Source: Mycocentrospora acerina (lineage: Eukaryota > Ascomycota > Dothideomycetes > Pleosporales). Taken from it: a stretch of 64,000 nt of DNA. Positions 1 through 11,414 of the stretch are shown in pieces. Below the pieces are notes generated by a model that ran no database searches, was not told where the DNA came from, and saw only the letters and a list, made by a program, of their open reading frames with translations. The position numbers were made by a program, and so were the translations under genes. Location of the stretch: NCBI GenBank assembly GCA_022701365.1, contig JAKUHH010000234.1, positions 124,001 to 188,000 of the forward strand, given 5' to 3'. Each line of letters opens with the position of its first letter. The first letter of the stretch is position 1.

Positions 1-899
1 CTCACCCTACCAATCCTCTCGAGCAACACCCTATAACCCCCACTGGGGTGCTCATCCCCAGCCCAAATCTTATTCCACACGTTTGTCAGTTCGCGGGCGA
101 CGGCGGGGGCGGGGGCGTCGAGGGGGAGAGAAGGAGTTTGAGAAGAAGAAGAAGTAGATAAAGAAGAAGAAGAAGAAGAATCACAAGGAGAAACAACATT
201 AACCACCAAATCGCCGACTAAAAGAAGCAACCCACTCGACGATCCCTTGCCATCAAACAGCCTCTTTAGCGCCGCGCAAACAGCCCAAGAAGTCTGCTCT
301 CCATTAAAACCACCACCACCACCACCACCACCACCCACAAGATGGCGATTCGCCTTCCCAACCCCCCGGATCCGGACATCGATCCACAGCCGCTCAATCG
401 TCGTCGTCGTCGTCATTGCCGCCGTCGCCATAACACGACAACCACCACCAGCACGACTACTACTACTACTACGACTACTACGACTACTACTACTAGCAGC
501 GCCCCACACCCTCTCCCTCCAGGTCAGCGGCCTCGCCTCCCTCTCCTTGCCAAGAACACCCGTCTGCGTCCGTACAAGCGGGACGCCCAGCCAGGTAAAC
601 AGGTGGAGGTTTTCGTCTAGCGCGAGACAATCCAGGCGAGCTTCGAGGCGGTTTTTTGCGCGCAGCCGGTCAATGGCTTGGGTCATTTCGGCGTGGATTT
701 GGCGCGAGGAGGCGAGGAGGGCGGCGGCGGCTGTTGGGGAGGGGGGGTGCGTGGTGGAAGTGGTGGAAGAAGTGGTGGTGGTGGTGATTGTGGTGGTGTT
801 GGCGGTGGAGGATAGAGTGGGGAGCGGGAGGGTGGAGAGGAGGAGAGAGGTGTAGATCATGTCGCGGAGTTCGCGGGGGAGGGAGAGGAAAGATGGCAT
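1..899 (-). CDS. 2EXR/F-box-like protein, C-terminus beyond the window
   Basis: An open frame runs leftward from an ATG at 899 to the window edge without a stop, about 300 codons. The first residues, MPSFLSLPRELRDMIY, match the 2EXR/F-box-like motif (LPxELRxxIY) that opens many fungal proteins of unknown substrate. A conserved-looking patch follows (ASSRQIHAEM, then LEARLDCL), then a Ser/Arg-rich low-complexity stretch from ACT-type trinucleotide repeats (about residues 133-155), a Gly run, a second Ser run, and a conserved-looking tail containing LTNVWNKIWAG. There is no intron in the visible part. The family probably acts as adaptors or protein-binding modules; no specific role can be given. 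Low-complexity inserts are coded by microsatellite-like DNA, so length may vary between strains. I am fairly sure it is a real gene and unsure of its function. Confidence 0.7.
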   Translation of the reverse strand, partial: MPSFLSLPRELRDMIYTSLLLSTLPLPTLSSTANTTTITTTTTSSTTSTTHPPSPTAAAALLASSRQIHAEMTQAIDRLRAKNRLEARLDCLALDENLHLFTWLGVPLVRTQTGVLGKEREARPLTWRERVWGAASSSSRSSRSSSSSRAGGGCRVMATAAMTTTTTIERLWIDVRIRGVGKANRHLVGGGGGGGGGFNGEQTSWAVCAALKRLFDGKGSSSGLLLLVGDLVVNVVSPCDSSSSSSLSTSSSSQTPSLPLDAPAPAVARELTNVWNKIWAGDEHPSGGYRVLLERIGRV

Positions 900-1207
900 T
901 TTGTGTGGTGTGTGCGGATGAGGCGGAATAGCGCGTCCGGGGGTTTTTTTTTTATCTTTGTAGACTCGAATCTGGCGCGTCGAAAAGAGCAAGAAGGTAT
1001 GTATGTATGTATGCTGATGGTAGATTGGTCGGTCGGTGTATAAGTCGTCCAGTCCAGTCCAGTCCAGTCCAGCCTAGTCAGTCTACCTCTCTCTTTCTCT
1101 CTCTCTCATCCAAGTCAAGACTCCCTTCCCATGACCCCAAAACAAACAAATAATCCGGATGTACAGAAATATAATATATATATATCTTCCCTTCTCTTGT
1201 CGCGTGC

Positions 1208-1238
<31 letters not shown>

Positions 1239-2177
1239 ACATCTCAAGCAAGCAAGCGGGCACACACGTACATACATACACGCACGTTCCAAACCACCGG
1301 CCGATATCGGACGCGCAACAACAACAACGACAGTAACTCCTCTTCCCCAAAAAAGAAGACAGACAGACTCCTTACGTCAATGCAAACAAACCAAGAAAAA
1401 GGAAATCAATATCAAAGATTTCTCAATACTACAACGGGACAATGGAAGCGGTGAGTGGGGTGTTTCGTGTATATATGTACACGATGGAGCAATGTAGATT
1501 GATTGATTGTTTGATTGATTAATGGATTAATGGATGAATGATCATGGCGAGACTGGTGCGTATAAACTTTGTATGACACAAGGTATCGCATGTCGTCAGG
1601 TCCCGTCGGCCCGATTTTTACCGACGGACGGCACCTTTTGCATTTCACCGAATGTAGGAGTTGGTCTGACGGAGAGCTTGGCGTGGCATGATGGAAGTAG
1701 GTACCAAGTGGCCTGCAATCTTTCACATGATGACAGGAGTTGGAATAATACCACACAAACATACTTTCACGTTCAATGGCAATTATATATGTGTGTATGT
1801 GATAATTGTTTGTTGAGAGGAGAAGTAACGTTTTCATTACGTCTCTCACATTTCTTTCCTATAAATACAGTTCATCTCAATCACATGCTCTTGCAGCATC
1901 CATGACATAGCTTTTTGCCTCCTCTTGGAGGACTCGTTAATGGCGACATTGAATAAAGTCGTACAAGGGTAATAAAACAAACGCTAACAGAGAAGAGAAG
2001 GCCGTAGACGAGAGGTATAGGTACAAGATGATCAAACACGTGGACGGAAAATGTACAAGTCTAAAGACTCCCAACCAGACCGTGATCATGACCGGATGCA
2101 ATACGCCTGTTTTTTGCCCGAGAAAACAAAAACCAAGAGGAACAAGGACAAAACGAGGATTTTAGCGATCAAAGCAT
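900..2177. other. intergenic region rich in simple repeats
   Basis: Shared upstream region of the leftward 2EXR gene and 3' flank of SSC1. It contains short ATGT repeats near 997-1013, five copies of GTCCA at 1047-1071, a CT run at about 1207-1234 and GATT repeats near 1498-1520. Open frames here have repeat-driven composition and no recognisable domain. I see no gene. Confidence 0.5.
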
Positions 2178-4306
<2,129 letters not shown>

Positions 4307-5079
4307 TGTGGATGTGTATGGGACGCTGCTGAGGGAGATGGGGCAACAAGCAAAAGGCTGGAGGCGAGGGTTGGTGGGAGGGGAGATGGTTATATGATGG
4401 CGGCGGGTGAAGCTTGGACGAAAGAGAAAATTCGGGAGAAACTTCTAGCAATCGGGCTTGGCGATCCAGACGCAGGCGACGCAGCCAGAGCAGAGGCGCT
4501 GTCCGAGGTTCCGCGACCCGAGTCTGTGCTTGCAGGCCGAGGGGCAACGGCTGCTGCAGCGTGGGCGGACGGCGCATGCATTGCTTTGGCACACGCACTC
4601 TCTCCTGCCGTCGACGAGCTGGTGGATGACGCGCTGCTGGACATGGACATGGACATGGAGGTGTGGCTTGGCAGACGCATGCGTGGGAGCTTTGGCGTGT
4701 GGGGAAGCCGTCTCGACGTGCCCACGCACGACAGCGTTGGACACTGGACACTGGACATTGTGCCACGCCCAAGACAGCCCGGGACGACGACAGCATTCTT
4801 GTCTTGCGTGTCCGTCTGTGCCCCGCGTAGAAGCAGCGCGCGGCCGTGTTGCCATCGCCCACTGCCCTCCTCCTAGCGCTCCTCGCAGCAGATCCGTGTG
4901 ACGTCGTATACGCCGCTGCCCACAGCCTCGCCAGCCGCATCACAGCACAGCACAGCACGGCACAGGACCAGACAGCACCAGACCAGGCAGCACCGCACCA
5001 CACACCCCGCCGCTCTACACCACAACACCGCTCCACACACCGCAGCGACATGCAGCCCTGGCCGACGTGACTGCGCACC
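4307..5079. other. divergent promoter region between SSC1 and the DUF2415 gene
   Basis: GC-rich intergenic DNA between divergently transcribed genes. It holds the candidate heat-shock element, a short GGACAT repeat near 4639-4660 and CACAG/CACCA-rich DNA near 4940-5000. Long frames exist on both strands, but none has domain-like sequence. Confidence 0.5.
4426..4445. promoter_or_regulatory. candidate heat-shock element upstream of SSC1
   Basis: Two GAAnnTTC dyads, at 4426-4433 and 4438-4445, are separated by four bases, 120-140 bp upstream of the SSC1 start on the minus strand. Hsf1 binds inverted nGAAn units, and mitochondrial Hsp70 genes are known Hsf1 targets. The spacing between the dyads is not perfect (a gapped arrangement), so this is an inference from motif and position. 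Confidence 0.45.
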
Positions 5080-7445
5080 ATGGCCGTCGACGACTTTCTG
5101 TCAGCACTCCCGCCGCCCCGTCCCGCCATGCCCCGACTGACGACTGACGACCGTGACTGATGACTGACCGCCGCAGGAGTCGAGACACGGATTCCCTTGT
5201 GCTGCCCCAAAAGTCGTACTACCCCACCAAGATCCCTATCGCGTGAGCCGCCCACCGCCGCCCTCGAGGCCGCATGCGCAGGCCGACTGACACGCGCAGA
5301 CACTACCAGCTGCGACACTTCATCAGCTCCCCCGAACCCGACCTCGTCTACTACGCCAGCGGTGCCGACATCTACTGCCTCAACGCCGCCACCCGCACGC
5401 AGGCCCACGTCACCACCCTGCCCTGGGAGGCTCGCTGCACCGCCTCAGGCCACGGCTATGTGTGTGTTGGCGGCGCAGACCATGGCAACTTTGCCGCCAT
5501 CAAGCTCACCGGCTTCCCGCCCACCGACTCGACCCACGTCGACGCCTCGCTGCCCCTAGACTTTGAGCACCGTCTGCCTCGCTCGCCGCTGCTGGGCGCC
5601 ACACATCGCATACGCCTCGAGAAGATTGGGGAGGATATTGTCAACTCCATCACCATACACAAGTTTCCTGCACACGCCAACAGTCACAGCAACAGCCATG
5701 CCAATGGCCAGAGCAACAGTCATACCAATGGCCAGAGCAACGCCCAGGAAGAGGTCGTCGCAATCCTCACCAACAACGACAAGACTGTGCGCATCTACTC
5801 TCTGGTCCAGAACCTCGAACTGACCGTGCTGGATCTGCCCTTTGCCATGAACCATGCTTCCATCTCGCCCGACGGCCAGTACCTGGTTGCCGTAGGCGAC
5901 GCACCCACCGGCTTCTTTTTCAAAAGGTCCAGCACACAGTCCAAGCCTGGTAGCGCAAAGGCACCAGACGAGTCCATACAATCAACACCACCAGAATGGC
6001 TGCTGCTTGACCAAATACGTCTATACCGTCCAGCGGATACTTCTTGTGATGGCTACTTTACAACAGCGTGGTCACCTGCTGGGCGCCTTTGCGCATTGGG
6101 GTCAGAGTGTGGGTACATTACCGTCTTTGACATGGACCTTCTGAGGCTGGTCGAGTACGGCGAAGATGCAGTCGTGCAGCTGATCAGCTCGACGAGACCA
6201 GACGTGGTTGCCAGCGCAGGCGCGGTAAGAACCATGTATTTCTCGCCAGCTCCTTGGGATCTTCTGGTCTGGAGCGAAGACCAGGGCAGAGTATGCGTAG
6301 CCGATCTTCGATCAGGCCTGAAGGTGAAACAAATTCTAAGTCTTGACCCTAAAGAAGAAGGATTGGAAAAGGTCGAAATAGCAGACTTTGACTTGACCCT
6401 GAGTCCAGAGATGCACGAGCTACGTAGAGAGGCAGACTTTATCCGCAGATACCGCCGTGCTCTGGACTCGGAAGGTACTGCGGCAGCCGTCAATGCCGCC
6501 AATGAATACTTCGAGGCCGACTCGGAACGACAGAGAGCGCATCGCCGGTTGGGGGTGGTCGAATCAGACAACGACCCGCACGGCTTGACTGCCCACGAAC
6601 GACAGGTTCTCGAGGCGCTGCGAACAACCAGACAACGCGAAGACACCCAGGAGCAGGGGGTTGTGCCCCGCAGCATCAACTACACTGCTCCGCGGTACAG
6701 CGATTCTACAAGGTTTGGCGCCTGATTGCATCCGGCCTGCACTGACATGCTGACAACTTTACGCAGAGAAGCCAGTCGCCGCGAACTCCCCTCTCTCATG
6801 CAGGCATCTGATTTCATCATGTCGGACAGATTTCGCCAACTGAACCGCTCCATTGTAGAAAGAACAGCGCCTCGCCGCCAAGCATCCGTCATTGTCTCCA
6901 TCAACGAAGGCACGGTCAACGTCCCAACGAGCTACCAGGCCAACATTACCGATGCCGTCACCACACGCTCGCCAAACACAATTCCTGCACGTGCGCATCG
7001 AGTGGCTAACGAAATTATAACCTCTACAGATGATGCCTGGCGCACTATCGAGGAAGCGCTGGCCAGCCAAACGCGTGCTACCAGCAATGTCGCCCGCACC
7101 GTCACGTCCAACGCCAACAATGCTGCCAGTGGCGGCAGCAGCAGCAACCCGACTGCCCCCGAGCTCCGGAGTGAGCTTCGTCGTCTGCGCCAATTGACAC
7201 AGATGCGCGAGCGGCTGAGGAACGCGCGTGCAAGCCAGCCGTCTGTTGAAACTTATGAGTTCAGTCTCGGTCTTAGGAGGCCGAGTCGCAGTATGCAATA
7301 TAATCCGAGTTTAGGGGTGCGAACGGCGGGGCTTGCGATGAGCCAAGACGGGCGCACGCTGTACTGTGGAACAGAGGAGGGCATCTTTGAGTTTAAGATG
7401 AACCTGCATGCCAGAAAGTCGCTTCCCGCCATCACACCAAGATGA
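5080..7445 (+). CDS. DUF2415 / WD40-like protein
   Basis: Proposed exons are 5080-5099, 5177-5242, 5300-6712 and 6767-7445 (725 aa). The joins at 5242/5300 (ends in PTKIPIA, then HYQLRHF) and 6712/6767 are phase-correct, with CTGAC branch sites. The first exon of seven codons depends on a weaker GTCAGC donor and is less certain. The start of the fold, YYASGADIYCLN, and later pieces such as AILTNNDKTVRIYS and ISPDGQYLVAVGD read as WD40-type blades. Near residues 350-385, VRTMYFSPAPWDLLVWSEDQ matches the short fungal DUF2415 domain, which is itself WD40-like. The C-terminal half is charged and probably disordered, with a Ser/Thr-rich linker before a final short conserved patch (GLAMSQDGRTLYCGTEEG). 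A small HSNSHANGQ-type repeat lies at 5685-5745. Molecular role unknown. Confidence 0.8.
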
Positions 7446-8174
7446 AACAGGGCTGGGGGTGGGAGGGATGAAGAAATCCAGGCCAGACTGAAATTGTCTT
7501 CTTGGACGTCATGTTTGTATTCCTAGCTTGTGTGTAGGGTTGGGTTGATTGGGGAAGGCGTTTGAAATCAGCGAGCATTCGGGCGCGTGGTTTGGGGGTT
7601 ATTGTTCAAAATGGTGTCATAATTTTAATTGCAAGCACGATGACTATCTTCTTTTTTAATGCAGATGGTCGAATACTACCCTTCTTGCAATGGACCCACC
7701 TTGTTGTAATGGACCTACTCTCTTGTCATAAAAATACCTTCTTGTGACAAACCTTGCGATTTGTCATGGACCTCTTCTGTTGTAACAATGGGCATGGATA
7801 GTTTGCCTGAATCTGGGGTAAGGGAACATAGCCGAGAGCCAACCATGCGTCCGATTCCGATGGTCGGACAGTTACTGCACAAGTGCCGAATCAGCATCGC
7901 TGAATATGGCGTAATTGCAGCGGTGACTCCCCACGTCAGGGCTAACATGATGCATATCTTCCCGCTGACTTTTGTACTCTTTGTTTGCGCCGTCTTTCCT
8001 ACCTTACTTTGTTAACCCCATCTACCTGCCTTTGCATCCGCCTTTGCCTTTTGCCCACCCGTCACCTACTCCGTCATCGGTGCACTGGATTTGCCCCGAC
8101 TCGACTCCAGCCTTGACGCGGTCTGCACGCCGGACGCTCACACCACCAGAATCACAGCCATACTCACAGCCACA
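7446..8174. other. intergenic; promoter side of cystathionine beta-lyase
   Basis: No gene seen. Around 7680-7790 a short imperfect repeat is visible: ATGGACC occurs at 7690, 7709 and 7766, each near a CTTGT/CTTGC word. Pyrimidine-rich DNA precedes the start codon at 8175. Confidence 0.4.
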
Positions 8175-9575
8175 ATGGCTGCCGAGAGCTCCAAGAAGGC
8201 GCCGCTCCCCCTCGACATTGACGGCCACAACCTGCCGCCCTCGCCCGCCCCGAGCACGCCCCGCAATGGCCGCAAGTACGCCCTCGCCACGGAGCTGGTC
8301 TACACGGAGAGCACCGACCAGTACAATGCCAGCTCCGTCCCCATCTACCAGTCGGCGACGTTCAAGCAGGACTCGGCGTCGGGCGGTGGCAGCGAGTACG
8401 ACTACACACGCTCCGGCAACCCCACACGCACACATCTCGAGCGCCACTTGGCCAAGATCATGAACGCCTCCCGCGCCCTCGTCGTCTCGTCGGGCATGGG
8501 TGCTCTCGACGTCATCACCCGCCTGCTGCGTCCCGGCGACGAGGTCGTCACCGGCGACGACCTGTACGGCGGCTCCAACCGCCTGCTCAAGTACCTGTCC
8601 ACCCACGGCGGCATCATTGTCCACCACGTCGACACAACCAACCCCGACGCCATCCGCACAGTCGTCAACAACAAGACTGCCCTGGTCCTGCTCGAGACGC
8701 CCACCAACCCCCTCATCAAGATCTGCGACATCCCCACCCTGGCTGCCCTTGCCCACGCCGCAAACCCCACCGCCATTGTCGCCGTCGACAACACCATGAT
8801 GTCGCCCATGCTGCTCAACCCCCTCGATCTGGGTGCAGACGTCGTCTACGAGTCCGGTACCAAGTACCTCTCTGGCCACCACGACCTCATGGCCGGTGTC
8901 ATTGCCATCAACGACTCGGCTCTCGGCGATAGGCTGTACTTTACCATTAATGCCTCGGGCTGCGGCCTTTCACCCTTTGACTCTTGGTTGCTCCTCCGCG
9001 GTATCAAGACTCTAGGCGTCCGTATGGAGAAGCAGCAAGCCAATGCCATGCGCGTGGCCACCTTCCTCGAGTCCCACGGCTTCAAAGTCCGCTACCCAGG
9101 CCTGAAGTCACACCCCCAGTACGACCTGCACTGGAGCATGGCACGTGGCGCTGGCGCCGTGCTGTCCTTTGAGACTGGTGACGTGCTAGTCAGCGAGCGC
9201 ATTGTCGAAAGCGCACGGCTATGGGGAATTAGCGTCAGCTTTGGGTGTGTAAACTCCCTCATCAGCATGCCATGCCGCATGAGCCACGCCAGCATCGACG
9301 AGAAGACGCGCCGCGAGAGGAACATGCCCGAGGATATCATCAGGTTGTGCGTCGGCATCGAGGACCCTGATGACTTGATTGATGATTTGAGCCGCGCTGT
9401 AAGTTTTTATGTCCCATGACATGCCTTTTTTTTTATTTTTTTTAAAAAAACATCCAACTAACACTTTTCCCAGCTCGTTCAAGCCGGCGCTGTAAACATC
9501 ACCACGGAAGGTTTCCAATCCCTCTCCATCCAGGAAGGCCAAACCCTCGAAGACGCCCCTGCTGCATCCGAGTAA
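8175..9575 (+). CDS. STR3: cystathionine beta-lyase (PLP enzyme of methionine synthesis)
   Basis: Cleaves cystathionine to homocysteine, pyruvate and ammonia in the transsulfuration route to methionine. Two exons, 8175-9398 and 9474-9575, give 441 aa. The 75-nt intron starts GTAAGT and ends CAG after a T-rich tract. I chose the ATG at 8175 (CACAATGG context) over an upstream in-frame codon at 8091. The Cys/Met metabolism PLP fold is clear: SVPIYQSATF, YDYTRSGNPTR, ETPTNPL, VAVDNTM and the Schiff-base lysine K230 in ESGTKYLSGH. The ending LVQAGAVN through QTLEDAPAASE is supplied only by exon 2. The closest alternatives are cystathionine gamma-synthase or gamma-lyase of the same fold. The NTMMSP and SGTKYLSGHHDLM signatures and the length favour the beta-lyase. 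Confidence 0.9.
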
Positions 9576-11414
9576 TCATCTCTCTCTCTCTCTCTCTCCC
9601 TCGTCCATCCCATCCCCTCCCATCTTGGAGAAGGAGAAGAGGAAAAAAAAACAAGTCACCTCTGTCCCGCTGCTCAACAATACAGCGGGTTAACGTGATA
9701 TACCTCCCCCCACTATTTTTTATATCAACCCTCGTCAGAGTCGCACAGAAAAGCACCCTGCTATTTCCCCCCTCTTCATCCTTCACCCTTCACAACTCTC
9801 TCTGACCCAGTCACCTCTGTCGCTGTCTCTCTACGTGTGGGCAGGCAGTGATAACGTGATATTTTTTTCCCGAGGATTGCTTGCTTACTTGCTTACTTGC
9901 TTGTTGGTTGGTTTGTCGGTTGGTTGTGTGTATGCATGCATAGCGAGCGAGCGAGCGAGCGGGCTAGAAAGTAGATGGCATCCCCCCCCCCCCTTTTTTT
10001 TTATATTTGGTTGTTGTGCGTAGAAAAAATCAATCAATCAATCAATCCATTATTATTGAAAAAAAAAATTAAACTTGTTCGTGATGGGAGTGGTTTGTGT
10101 GCATGAGTGGTGTACTTTGAAAATAAGCTGTGAAGGAAAAGGAAAAAGAAAAGAAGAAGGAAAAAAAAGAGCCTTCCTGTCTCTGTCTTATCCATCAACA
10201 GCTGGTAAATCTCGTCCCGATGGTAATTGATATGCATTTCCGTATTCTTTCTCTCTCTCTCTCTCTCTCTCCCCCCGTCTAGTAACTTGGTGCTACCACG
10301 CTTAGATAGATAGATAGATGGTGGGATAGGTAGGTATATAGAATGGTGAAGATGGTATGATTTTTCTCCTCCTCCTCCCCCTTCTTCCCAAGATCAAAAA
10401 CCGATGCTCCTTGGACTCCCGGAAAAAATAAATAAAGTGGTTTACTACATCCTCCTTACTACTCAAGTTCTCTCCAGCAGGAGCGTTCTGGGTGGAAAGA
10501 GAGTAAGAGGGATTGGATTGTGTTGGGTTGGGTGGTGGATGTGTGGCTTTGGGGTGGAATGTATGTATGTATGTATGTATGTATGTATGTATGTATGTAT
10601 GTATGTATGTATGTATGTATGTATGTATGTATGTATGTATGTATGTATGTATGTATGTATGTATGTATGTATGTATGTATGTATGTATGTATGTATGTAT
10701 GTATGTATGTATGTATGTATGTATGTATGTATGTATGTATGTATGTATGTATGTATGTATGTATGTATGTATGTATGTATGTATGTATGTATGTATGTAT
10801 GTATGTATGTATGTATGTATGTATGTATGTATGTATGTATGTATGTATGTATGTATGTATGTATGTATGTATGTATGTATGTATGTTATTTATTATTTTG
10901 GTAGCATTGTAGAAGTTTTGGAGCCTTGGGTGATTTGACAGCACTGATTGATTGATTGTTTGATTTAAATTAAAAAAGTCTATTTGGTGGACATAAGGGG
11001 TAGATGGAGATAAAGATAGAAGAATAGAATCGCTCTCCTTTTTTTTCCTGATAAATAAATCACACTCTTTCCGTTTCTTGTTTTCCTTCCCATAGTTAGT
11101 CACCCCCTACTTTGCTACCCTACCTCCCGAGGGAGATGTGTCGTCTCCGCAAAATGGCAGTGGTGATGAGTTTACATCACCATGTGGGTTGTCATGGCCA
11201 GGTCAAGGCATTGGGATATCATTCACGTAACAAATCACAAGTGTTGATGAGTCCCTATAGAAGTGGCCGGGGTTGTATGTTGTTGTGATCGTTTAAGAGG
11301 TGGGAGTTTGAGCCGGACTGATGCCGGGTATTGATGATGTGGAACAAATATCGATACGTACATGGACCTAGTGTGATGTGCTGTCCTCATCTTGGTAGAG
11401 ACATATTTTTACCC
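9576..11414. other. convergent intergenic region dominated by microsatellites
   Basis: It lies between the 3' ends of cystathionine beta-lyase and the NACHT gene. It holds CT runs near 9577-9598 and 10240-10270, AATC repeats near 10029-10047, TAGA repeats near 10304 and the large ATGT array at 10559-10886. Long open frames across the array exist on both strands only because ATGT repeats contain no stop in those frames. No gene seen. Confidence 0.6.
10559..10886. repeat. perfect (ATGT)82 microsatellite
   Basis: 328 bp made of 82 uninterrupted copies of the tetranucleotide ATGT (ACAT on the other strand). By eye I see no interruption. A 12-base unit cycle makes three plus-strand frames read as repeated MYVC and the minus strand as YIHT, so predicted proteins here are artefacts. 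Smaller ATGT tracts occur near 997 and 35575. Confidence 0.98.

Noticed and set aside
1131..1905. Several overlapping frames in the spacer left of SSC1
   Set aside because: They are made of CT, ACAT and GATT simple-repeat translations and lack any domain or plausible splicing.
10404..11103. Long frames encoding MYVC or YIHT repeats on both strands
   Set aside because: They are by-products of the perfect ATGT microsatellite, which contains no stop in these frames; no start context or flanking domain.
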